Positions 1 to 7,960 of a stretch of 64,000 nucleotides of DNA are shown piece by piece. Position 1 is the stretch's first letter, and every line of letters starts with the position of its first letter. The translations under genes were made by a program, and so were the position numbers. The notes beneath the pieces were generated by a model. That model did not search any database, had not been told where the DNA came from, and saw only the letters and a list, made by a program, of their open reading frames with translations. The stretch comes from Nonomuraea endophytica (GTDB lineage: Bacteria > Actinomycetota > Actinomycetes > Streptosporangiales > Streptosporangiaceae): the NCBI RefSeq assembly GCF_014203235.1, contig NZ_JACHIN010000005.1:558001-622000 (forward strand), in the 5' to 3' direction.

Positions 1-3000
1 CTGACGCTGGGCGGCAAGGGTGGCGAGCTGGTGCAGTCCGGCGCCGGCGAGTGGAAGCTGCGCAAGGACGACGGCACCCGGATCCGCAAGTTCACCGGGA
101 CCGACGCCAACACCGGCAACGGCGACGACAACAACGAGTACTGGGTGGTCACCGCCCCGGACGGCACGCGCTTCCACTTCGGCAGGAACCGGCTGCCGGG
201 CTGGGCGTCCGGCAAGCCGGAGACGAAGTCGGCATGGACGGCGCCGGTCTTCGGCGACGACTCAGGCGAGCCGTGCCACGGCGACTCCTTCGCCGGATCG
301 TGGTGCCAGCAGGCCTGGCGGTGGAACCTCGACTACGTCGAGGACCCGGACGGCAACGCCCTCGTCTACTACTACGAGCAGGAGGGCAACCGCTACGGCC
401 GCAACCTGCGCGCCAAGGACGACACCCCGTACGTGAGGGGCGGATACCTCACGAGCGTCGAGTACGGCCTGCGCACCGACAACCTCTATCCGGCCAACCC
501 CCCGGCCCGGGTCGACGTCAAGGTCGCCGAGCGCTGCCTGCGCACGGCCGAGGACTGCGCCGCGTCCGCCATCGACGATCACCCCCAGTATTGGGAGGAC
601 GTCCCCTGGGACCTCAACTGCAACGCCGGCACGAAGTGCGAGAACTACAAGGGCGCCCTGGCGCCCACGTTCTGGACGCGCAAGCGGATCGTCGAGGTGG
701 TCACCAAGGTGATCCAGAACGACGGCAGCGGCTACCGGAACGTCGACTCCTGGTCGTTCGCCCATGACTGGGGCACCGCCGACGTGGACAGGCAGCTCCT
801 GCTGAAGTCGATCGTGCACCGCGGGCTGGCCGGCGCCGAAGTGGTGACCATGCCGCCCGTGCTGTTCGCGTACACGCAGTTGCCGAACCGGGTGGACACG
901 CTCGGCGACGACGTCGGGCCCTTCATCAAGAACCGCCTCGGGTCCATCACCAACGAGACCGGCGGCGTACTGGACATCAACTACTCCGCGGCCGACTGCC
1001 GCCACGGCGACACCCCGAGCCCGGCGAGCAACCACCGCCGGTGCTTCCCGGTGTTCTGGGAGCGGTCGAGCGGTGACGCCAACCCCACCCTGGACTGGTT
1101 CCACAAGTACGTCACGACCCAGCTCGTCCAGACCGACCTCACCGGCGGCTCACCGGACATGGTCACCGCCTACGACTACGGCATCGGCAGACCTTCCTGG
1201 CGCTTCACCGACGACGACGGGCTCACCAAGGAGAAGTACCGGACCTGGTCCCAATGGCAGGGCTACGACAAGGTCCGCGTGCGCTCCGGGACGACCGGCG
1301 CCGCCCCCTCCCAGACCGACCACTGGTTCTTCCAGGGCATGAACGGTGACCGGCAGAGCACCGACGGCGGGACCAAGGACGTCACGGTGAGCGACGGCGA
1401 GGGCGGCTCCTATCCCGACCACGAGTCGCTGCAGGGCATGACCGTCAAAACGATCACCTACGACAGGGCAGGGGGCGTGCCGGTGCTCAAGGCCATGAAC
1501 AAGCCCTGGCACCATCAGACCGCCTCGCGCACCCGGACGATCGACAAGGGCACGATCACGGTCACCGCCAACCTCACCGGAGTCGCCGGCACCCGCAACC
1601 TGAAGAAGATCGACAGCGGCTGGCGGGAGACGAGGTCGGCCGTCACCGCCTTCCACCTGACCACGGGCACGCCGAGCAAGGTGGACGACGAGGGCGACAC
1701 TGCCGTGACGGGCGACGAGAAGTGCGTCACGACGACGTTCGCCGCGGACGGCGACCGGGTACTCGGCCCGCCCGCCCAGGTCAGAACCGTCGCCCGGCGC
1801 TGCGCCGACACCCCGGACCTGGCCAAGGACCTGATCTCCGACGAGCGCACGTACTACGACAACGGGGCCTTCAAGACGGCCCCGACCCGTGGCAACGTCA
1901 CCCTGATCGAGAAGGCCAAGGAACCGGCGGTCACCTACTTCCCGCAGAGCCGGACGACCTTCGACAAGTACGGCAGGGCCGAGACGGTGACCGACGTCGC
2001 CGGCCGTACCACCACCACGAAGTTCACGGAGCCACACGGGCTGACCACCAAGATCGAAGAGATCACCCCGCCGGCCACGCCGGGCGACGCCGCGACCGCG
2101 CACACCACGTCCAAGGTGCTCGACCCGGCGTGGGGCGCCCCGGTCAGCGACACCGACGCCGGCGGGAAGACCACCAGCATCGCCTACAACGCGGCCGGCC
2201 ACGTGGCCAAGGTCTGGCTCGCCGGCCGGCCCACGAGCGCGGTGCCGGACAAGGAGTTCGACTACCTCATCAGGCCGAACGCCGTCGTGGCGATCTCCAC
2301 CAAGTCCATCACCGCCGAGGGCGGCCAGGAGACGACCTACCGGCTGTACGACGGGTGGGTACGGGAACGGCAGACCCAGGCCCCCGGCCGCGACGGCACG
2401 ACCAGCGGGCGGCTGATCTCCGACACCTTCTACAACGCCGCCGGCCAGGTGGATCGCACCTACGAGGCCTACTACGCCGACGGCGCGCCCGAGCCGGCCG
2501 TCTTCGGCGTGGCCAACCCCGGCCAGATCGAGACGCAGCACGTCTTCGAGTACGACGGCCAGGCTCGCAAGACGGCCGAGCGGCTGCTGGTCGGCAGCAG
2601 CGACGTCCAGGAGAGATGGCGCACCCGCTACGAGTACGGCGGCGACTGGACCCGGGTGACCCCGCCCGCCGGCGGCACCCCGGTCACCACTTACGTGGAC
2701 GCGCACGGCCGCAGGACCGAGGTGCGCGAGCACCGGGCCGGCGGCTACCTGACCACCAGCTTCCGCTACAACCACCGCGGCCAGGAGTCCTCGGTCACCG
2801 CGCCCGGCAACCACGTCTGGGCATCGGCCTACGACCTGCGCGGCCGCAAGATCCAGTCGACCGACCCGGACAAGGGCGTCACCAAGTACACCTTCAACGA
2901 CCTGAACCAGCTCGTCACGACCGAGGACGCGCGGGGCAAGAAGCTCGCGGTCACCTACGACGGGCTCGGCCGCAAGACCGGCCTGTACGACGCCACCGCG

Positions 3001-5301
3001 GCCAGTCCCGGCGCCAAGGTCGCCGAATGGGTCTACGACACCGTACGCAGAGGCCAGCTCACCAGTGCCAGCCGGATCGTGGGAACGGCCAGATACACCT
3101 CCCAGGTCGACTTCTACGACAACCAGAACCGGCCCACCCGCCGGCGCGTATTGGTACCGGCCAGCGAGGGGGCGGCGCTCGCGCCGCAGGGCGGCTACGT
3201 CTTCGACACCAGCTACAACCTCGACGGCAGCGTGAAGGCGACGAGCAGCCCTGCGGCGGCCGACCTGCCGGCCGAGACCGTCTCCTTCGGATACGACGCC
3301 ATCGGCCGGCTCCTGACCATGGGGTCCAACCTGTCCACCTACCTGGTCGGCACCGACTACACCAAGACCGGCAAACCGATCGGCCAGCGCCTGTCCATCG
3401 GGAGCGCGGGCAAGCAGGTGGACCAGACCTTCACCTACGAGCACGGCACCAAGCGGCTGAAGAAGGCCACCACCGCCCACGCGGGCACGGCCGGCACCGA
3501 TCGCAGCGTGGAGTACGACTACGCCGACGCGGGCAACCTGCTGCGGGCCACCGACACCTCCAGGGACGGGGTGGACAACCAGTGCTTCCGCTACGACGAC
3601 CTGCAGCGCCTGGTCGACGCCTGGACACAGGAGGCGGCCACCGGGTGTTCGGCCGATCCGGCCCAGGCCACGATCGGCGGGCCGGCGCCGTACAGGATCA
3701 ACTACACCTACGACGACACCGGCAACCGGACCGGAGAGACTCACTACGGCGCCGGACCGGCCGGGGGCGCCCAGACGGCGACCCGCGGCTACCGCTACGC
3801 CGGCAACCAGGGTGTCGACCCCGCGTTCAAGGGTCACCAACTCGCCGACAGCGGTGCCGAGACCTACGGGTACGACCCGGCGGGCAACACCACCGCCCGC
3901 CGGACCTCCTCCGGCACTCAGACCCTGACCTGGGACACCGAGGGTGAGCTGGTCAAGGTCGTGGACGACAAGAAGGGCGAGACCACCTTCCTCTACACGG
4001 CCGACGGCGACCGGCTGCTGCGCCGTGACCCCGGCGGCACCACCCTCTACCTCCCCGACATGGAGATCAGGCTGGTCAAGGGCCAGTCCACGGCCAAGGC
4101 CGTCCGCTACTACAAGAACGCCATGCGCACGAGTGCCGGGGTCACCTTCCTGGTCAACGACCACCACGGCACCGCCGAACTGGCCATCAACGCGACCGAC
4201 GGCTCGCTGAGCCGCCGCCGCTACACCCCGTTCGGCCAGGTACGGGCCGCCGCCGGGCAGTGGCCGGCGGGGAACGAGAAGGGCTTCGTCGGCGGCGTCG
4301 CCGACACCTCCACCGACCTGACCATGCTCGGCGCCCGCGGCTACGACCCCAGGACCGGCCGGTTCATCTCGGTGGACCCGGAGATCTCCATGGGCCAGTC
4401 GCAGCAGATGAACGGCTACAACTACGCCGACAACAACCCGACGACCCTGTCCGATCCGGACGGCAGGTGGCCCACCTACACCTACGAGAGGATCGGCTAC
4501 TGGCAGTTCTGGGCCCGCTACGGCAACTACAACCTGCTGTTCCGGATGGATCTGTACCGGGTCAACATGTGGGTGAACGCCATCAGGCGGTACGTCTTCT
4601 ACGCCGTCTCCAGTTGGTACATCGCGGCCCGTGAGTACGTCGGCCACGGCCCGGTCGTGCCCGGCGTGTCACGGGGCGTCGCCCGGCCGGGGATTCCCGA
4701 CCTCACCCCCCGACCGGCACAGCCGGCCAAAGTCCAGCAGCCCGCCAAGCCCAAGAAGGGCGTCCTCGGCATCTGCCTCGGCGCCGGCTTCAGCGCCACC
4801 GGTTCGGCGAGTGGCGAAGGCTGCCTGGTGGCCGACCGGAACGGCGCCCCGGGCTATGCCCGTACGGCGAAGGGCGGCATGGGCACCGGGATCGACGCCG
4901 AGGTGTTCTTCGGCATGTTCTGGAAGAAGAAGACCATCGAGGACCTGGACACCCCACCCGGTAAGACGGACTCCTATCCCGGGCTCAGCATCGAGTTCGG
5001 GAAGGGCTGGGGATTCAGCGTCTACGGGGTGAAGGACTCCAAGGGCAACTGGGTCGGCGGCGGCTTCGACATCAGCCGCGGTCTCGGCAGCAAGGGCCTG
5101 AAGGGGACCAAGCTCGGCGACCTGGGAGAATTCCTCCACCCCCAGCCGCACAAATCGGTCAGGTACGAGCGCGGCGTCACCGAGGCGACCCGCTTCCGCA
5201 ACCCCGGAGACGTCATCCGCGAAGGCCTGTGGTCCACCTACAACACCTTTAAGGGCGGGTTCGCGGACGGCATGAGCAAACTGGCCAGCCCCTTCCGCTG
5301 A
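1..5301 (+). CDS. RHS/YD-repeat polymorphic toxin protein, 5' end outside window
   Basis: The frame is open from base 1, so the N-terminus lies upstream; 1766 residues are visible. YD-type repeats (YDDTGNRTGE, YGYDPAGNTTARR, YDALGRK-like) fill most of the protein. The RHS-associated core ends with GYDPRTGRFISVDPE, then NGYNYADNNPTTLSDPDG near residue 1480. RHS repeats form a secreted shell that encloses a variable C-terminal toxin. The roughly 280 residues after DPDG should be that tip: an aromatic, Tyr/Trp-rich stretch, a Pro/Lys linker and a Gly-rich domain (GICLGAGFSATGSASGEGC, later GGGFDISRGLGSKGLKG). I do not recognise the tip's activity. No separate immunity gene is evident directly downstream. 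The family call is secure; toxin function is inferred. Confidence 0.93.
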   Translation: MTLGGKGGELVQSGAGEWKLRKDDGTRIRKFTGTDANTGNGDDNNEYWVVTAPDGTRFHFGRNRLPGWASGKPETKSAWTAPVFGDDSGEPCHGDSFAGSWCQQAWRWNLDYVEDPDGNALVYYYEQEGNRYGRNLRAKDDTPYVRGGYLTSVEYGLRTDNLYPANPPARVDVKVAERCLRTAEDCAASAIDDHPQYWEDVPWDLNCNAGTKCENYKGALAPTFWTRKRIVEVVTKVIQNDGSGYRNVDSWSFAHDWGTADVDRQLLLKSIVHRGLAGAEVVTMPPVLFAYTQLPNRVDTLGDDVGPFIKNRLGSITNETGGVLDINYSAADCRHGDTPSPASNHRRCFPVFWERSSGDANPTLDWFHKYVTTQLVQTDLTGGSPDMVTAYDYGIGRPSWRFTDDDGLTKEKYRTWSQWQGYDKVRVRSGTTGAAPSQTDHWFFQGMNGDRQSTDGGTKDVTVSDGEGGSYPDHESLQGMTVKTITYDRAGGVPVLKAMNKPWHHQTASRTRTIDKGTITVTANLTGVAGTRNLKKIDSGWRETRSAVTAFHLTTGTPSKVDDEGDTAVTGDEKCVTTTFAADGDRVLGPPAQVRTVARRCADTPDLAKDLISDERTYYDNGAFKTAPTRGNVTLIEKAKEPAVTYFPQSRTTFDKYGRAETVTDVAGRTTTTKFTEPHGLTTKIEEITPPATPGDAATAHTTSKVLDPAWGAPVSDTDAGGKTTSIAYNAAGHVAKVWLAGRPTSAVPDKEFDYLIRPNAVVAISTKSITAEGGQETTYRLYDGWVRERQTQAPGRDGTTSGRLISDTFYNAAGQVDRTYEAYYADGAPEPAVFGVANPGQIETQHVFEYDGQARKTAERLLVGSSDVQERWRTRYEYGGDWTRVTPPAGGTPVTTYVDAHGRRTEVREHRAGGYLTTSFRYNHRGQESSVTAPGNHVWASAYDLRGRKIQSTDPDKGVTKYTFNDLNQLVTTEDARGKKLAVTYDGLGRKTGLYDATAASPGAKVAEWVYDTVRRGQLTSASRIVGTARYTSQVDFYDNQNRPTRRRVLVPASEGAALAPQGGYVFDTSYNLDGSVKATSSPAAADLPAETVSFGYDAIGRLLTMGSNLSTYLVGTDYTKTGKPIGQRLSIGSAGKQVDQTFTYEHGTKRLKKATTAHAGTAGTDRSVEYDYADAGNLLRATDTSRDGVDNQCFRYDDLQRLVDAWTQEAATGCSADPAQATIGGPAPYRINYTYDDTGNRTGETHYGAGPAGGAQTATRGYRYAGNQGVDPAFKGHQLADSGAETYGYDPAGNTTARRTSSGTQTLTWDTEGELVKVVDDKKGETTFLYTADGDRLLRRDPGGTTLYLPDMEIRLVKGQSTAKAVRYYKNAMRTSAGVTFLVNDHHGTAELAINATDGSLSRRRYTPFGQVRAAAGQWPAGNEKGFVGGVADTSTDLTMLGARGYDPRTGRFISVDPEISMGQSQQMNGYNYADNNPTTLSDPDGRWPTYTYERIGYWQFWARYGNYNLLFRMDLYRVNMWVNAIRRYVFYAVSSWYIAAREYVGHGPVVPGVSRGVARPGIPDLTPRPAQPAKVQQPAKPKKGVLGICLGAGFSATGSASGEGCLVADRNGAPGYARTAKGGMGTGIDAEVFFGMFWKKKTIEDLDTPPGKTDSYPGLSIEFGKGWGFSVYGVKDSKGNWVGGGFDISRGLGSKGLKGTKLGDLGEFLHPQPHKSVRYERGVTEATRFRNPGDVIREGLWSTYNTFKGGFADGMSKLASPFR

Positions 5302-5307
5302 CCGGCC

Positions 5308-5338
5308 GGGCGCCCGGAAGCTCGCCTTCCGGGCGCCC
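5308..5338 (+). terminator. Intrinsic-type hairpin after the RHS gene
   Basis: A perfect 13-bp inverted repeat (GGGCGCCCGGAAG, 5308-5320, and its complement, 5326-5338) with a 5-base loop starts 7 bases after the RHS stop codon. There is no T-tract, as is common for actinomycete terminators. Confidence 0.75.
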
Positions 5339-5471
5339 GCACAACTGCGCGAAACAGGCGTGGCGCGCTGAGTAGGGCCTACTCAGGCGAGCCCCGTCCG
5401 CCTGCGTCAGCATTCCTGGAACAGATCGCTCCAGCGACGCGGGAGTCACCAGGTCCACGGTCCATCGAAGA

Positions 5472-5666
5472 GTGAGGGCGACATCGGTCGTCCTGGTCAC
5501 CGCAGCAACGTTCCTGACCGGAACGACCTCCGCCGTATCCCGCGCCGCGCGCACCCTGATCGGGAACATCCACAGCGGCAAACGCCTGGAGATCCTCGGC
5601 TGGAGCACCGCCGACTGGGCCCGCGCCGGGCAGTGGACGTGCCACGGCGGGAACAACCAGCGGTGA
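5472..5666 (+). pseudogene. Ricin-type lectin domain remnant with signal-peptide-like start
   Basis: The 64 codons from GTG 5472 give a hydrophobic, signal-like N-terminus (VVLVTAATFLTGTTSA). A stretch with the look of a ricin B-type trefoil repeat follows: NIHSGKRLEILGWSTAD, then QWTCHGGNNQR. In that family the next residue is the Trp of the QxW motif; here the codon is TGA rather than TGG, so the domain stops exactly at the conserved Trp. This suggests a single-base nonsense change in a decayed secreted lectin, or a fragment left by rearrangement. No clear continuation of the fold is seen downstream. It lies between the RHS gene and a convergent lipoprotein gene. Confidence 0.45.
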
Positions 5667-5706
5667 GTACGGGCTCAGCCGTGTGCGCGGAGGCTTCTGT
5701 GGCCCC

Positions 5707-6534
5707 TCACTGCGACCGAACGGCGATCGGTTCGGCGGAGAGCGTGACCTCGATGGTGATGTGCGGATTGTCCAGCCGCGGGAGCCGAAGCCCCCGCTTG
5801 AACTCCTCCGCATCGCCCGGCATCACCTTCGGCTGAACGGTGACCTTGACCTGGCCGGTCTCCTCGTCTGGGTACGCCGTCATCGTGGCCACCTCAGGAC
5901 GGGATCGGAGCCAGGAGACGACCGTGTCCTGGGCGAGCCGGAGATCGTCGGCCGAGAATCCCTTGCCGCCGATCAGGGTGACCTCCATGGGGAGGGTCCT
6001 GGCCAGTTCGACCGCGCGAGCCGGGATGGGGCCCTTGAAGCCGATGCGCAGCCCCCGATGCTCACCGACGTAGCCGACGCCGGAGATCTCGTCCGGGAAC
6101 TCCGCGTTGAGCTGGTCGATCACCCGGCTGTTGGACGACTGTGAGCCGAAGCGGTCGATGGCCTCCGCATAGGAGATGCCCTCCGACTTGGCGATGGTTC
6201 TGAGGTCGATCAGCTCGGCGTAGGGAATGCCGTCGATCGTCACGTCCGGGTCGGTCACCGCGGGGTCGTAACCCTCGAAGTCCGTCGGCTTGGGCGACGC
6301 GGTAGCGGCCATCCGGGTCGCGAACCGCTTGACGACCTCCTCCAGAGGCCGACCCGACGACGCCGCCTCTCGCTTGAGCCGCTCCAGGGTGGGCCGATGC
6401 GCTCTGGGCTGATCGGCCCGTGCCAACACGATCGTCTCGGTCCCGGCCGCAGCGGGCACCGAGCCGGCACCTGTCTGACCGCAGGCACACGACGACACGA
6501 GCACCGCGATGACGGCTAAGCGCGATCTCTTCAT
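5707..6534 (-). CDS. Putative lipoprotein of unknown function
   Basis: 275 residues from ATG 6534. An upstream in-frame start would add 51 basic residues ahead of the signal sequence and is less likely. The N-terminus MKRSRLAVIAVLVSSC has a lipobox (VSSC, Cys16), predicting lipidation at the outer face of the membrane. The body is soluble and acidic with no catalytic motif I recognise: SEGISYAEAIDRFGSQ, then a second half with short hydrophobic strands (RGLRIGFKGPIPARAVELA, MEVTLIGGKGFS) and alternating strand/helix composition. It is convergent with the lectin remnant. Function unknown. Confidence 0.7.
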   Translation of the reverse strand: MKRSRLAVIAVLVSSCACGQTGAGSVPAAAGTETIVLARADQPRAHRPTLERLKREAASSGRPLEEVVKRFATRMAATASPKPTDFEGYDPAVTDPDVTIDGIPYAELIDLRTIAKSEGISYAEAIDRFGSQSSNSRVIDQLNAEFPDEISGVGYVGEHRGLRIGFKGPIPARAVELARTLPMEVTLIGGKGFSADDLRLAQDTVVSWLRSRPEVATMTAYPDEETGQVKVTVQPKVMPGDAEEFKRGLRLPRLDNPHITIEVTLSAEPIAVRSQ

Positions 6535-7034
6535 ACCCAAGGGACGCGCCACCGGCCTGCAGAGTTCATCCGAGACTGGGCCGCCGATGGGACGGCCGCG
6601 TCGGCGCCGGCCCGACAGGGCACACGACCTGAACACCGGCCCGGCCCACCGAACCTCCGGAGACCACCCCCACACGAGTCGAGCCAAGCCCGCCCGGAAG
6701 CATCCACCGAGCGAAGATCAGAGCTCAAACGACAAGCCAAGGCAGCTGTCACCTTCGCCGCTCATTCCCCCTTCCGGATGTACCTGGGAAAGTCAGTCCG
6801 GGGTGAGACCGTGATCGTCTGGTGAAGCCTCCAGCGCATGAAGTTGGCGGTCCGGCGGGCGAGGTCGGCACGAACGGTCACCGTGTCGGGATGACCGGAC
6901 CGCAGAGGCCTCAGCCGCAGCCACCTCCCGGACCGGGAAGCCGCCTCGGGGTGGATTGCCGGATTTGTTGCACTTTGATGAGATCGTGATGTTCTCAGTG
7001 CAGCGCCGATCGCTGTCGGCTAGACAATGATCCG
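6535..7034. other. 500-bp intergenic stretch without a recognised gene
   Basis: It separates the minus-strand lipoprotein from the plus-strand signal-peptidase-like gene and must hold both promoters. On the minus strand, a start-less reading frame ending at 6762 gives a basic, protein-like stretch (RADLARRTANFMRWRLH, then RTDFPRYIRKGE), which could be the tail of a decayed gene. No RNA gene or clear repeat is seen. Confidence 0.35.
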
Positions 7035-7577
7035 GTGATCCGTCGCGCTCCGGTAGCCCTGTCCTTGGTCCTGCTGATGCCGCTGGCTGTCGGCTGCGGA
7101 TTCGCCCAGAAGGCTTCCGACACCGTTTCCGGCAAGCTCAGCGTCACCGCGTCCGGCCCGGCCATGGAGCCGACGATCAAGCAGGGCTCGCGGGTGTCGG
7201 CCCGGCGTAGCGAGGGTGATTACGTACCGCGCCGTGGCGACCTCGTCGTCTATCGTTCGCCCAAGGACTGGGCCAACCTGTCCCCGGGCGGCGTCTACAT
7301 CTCGCGGGTCGTCGGCGCCCCGGGAGACCGGGTCGCGTGCTGCGACGCCTCAGGAGCGCTTCTGGTGAACGGGCAGGTGGTGAAGGAGCCGTTCATCAAG
7401 AACGCTCCGGCCTCCCACATCCGCTTCGACGTCACGGTGCCGCCGGACCGGATCTGGCTCATGAGCGACAACCGGCACGTCGCCCTCGATTCGCGGGCAC
7501 AGCTCGGCTCAGGGGACGGCGGAACCGTCAGCCGGTCGGATGTTCTCGCCGTGGTGGAGGGCTGGGAAAGCCCGTAG
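7035..7577 (+). CDS. S26 signal-peptidase-like lipoprotein, catalytic residues missing
   Basis: 180 residues from GTG 7035. The N-terminus (LVLLMPLAVGCGF) carries a lipobox (AVGC), unlike true signal peptidase I, which has membrane anchors. All SPase I boxes can be followed: box B as SGPAMEPTI, box C as RRGDLVVYRSP, box D as YISRVVGAPGDRV, box E as VPPDRIWLMSDNRHVALDSR. The nucleophile Ser of box B (SGSMxPT) is Ala, and the general-base Lys of box D (YxKRVxGxPGD) is Ser. The fold therefore seems kept and the Ser/Lys dyad lost, suggesting a catalytically dead, membrane-tethered relative that binds peptides or partners. Role unknown. Confidence 0.8.
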   Translation: MIRRAPVALSLVLLMPLAVGCGFAQKASDTVSGKLSVTASGPAMEPTIKQGSRVSARRSEGDYVPRRGDLVVYRSPKDWANLSPGGVYISRVVGAPGDRVACCDASGALLVNGQVVKEPFIKNAPASHIRFDVTVPPDRIWLMSDNRHVALDSRAQLGSGDGGTVSRSDVLAVVEGWESP

Positions 7578-7600
7578 CGCGGCGGTCGTCGCAACGGGGC

Positions 7601-7960
7601 TCATGCGGACGATGGCCATAGTGTCGTTGACGCCGCCGCTCGAAGTAGCCGACGCCCATCATGCTCGATCCCGCGAAAACCGCGACACAGAGGCTGAGGA
7701 GCAAGGTGGACGGCGCGAAGGCATGCTCCCACCCCGTCCGCGGCACCGACCATCAAAAGAAGCCCGAAAAGGCCGTCGCCGCCCCCTTCGCGGGTACGGG
7801 GACACTCGGGCTCGTGTTCCCGTATGTCGGTCAGGGTGGCGACGATCTGGCGGGTCTCCGGTGGGGACGGCGCGGCGGGCGTACGTCCACTCCCCCATGG
7901 TGTTTCCGAGGCGGCGAAGGTGGGGCGTAGGTGAAGAGCCGGTGAGCGGCCCGTGGTCAT
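7601..7960 (-). CDS. Uncertain small gene coupled to the NRPS-MFS gene
   Basis: An ATG at 7960 overlaps the TGA of the NRPS-MFS gene (ATGA), with a perfect AGGAGG (7965-7970) four bases upstream, the best ribosome-binding site in this neighbourhood. The 119-residue product (MTTGRSPALHLRPTFAASET...) resembles no family I know. A second minus frame, from about 7746 to 7528, holds a convincing membrane segment (STLLLSLCVAVFAGSSMMG) followed by a basic tail. The true gene may thus be frameshifted, or the original partner of the NRPS lost. Start signals are strong; the product is doubtful. Confidence 0.35.
   Translation of the reverse strand: MTTGRSPALHLRPTFAASETPWGSGRTPAAPSPPETRQIVATLTDIREHEPECPRTREGGGDGLFGLLLMVGAADGVGACLRAVHLAPQPLCRGFRGIEHDGRRLLRAAASTTLWPSSA

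Noticed and set aside
1150..4647. An 1165-codon open frame opposite the RHS gene
   Set aside because: Low-complexity Gly/Val/Arg sequence mirroring the third-position GC bias of the RHS gene; the YD repeats on the plus strand are unmistakable.
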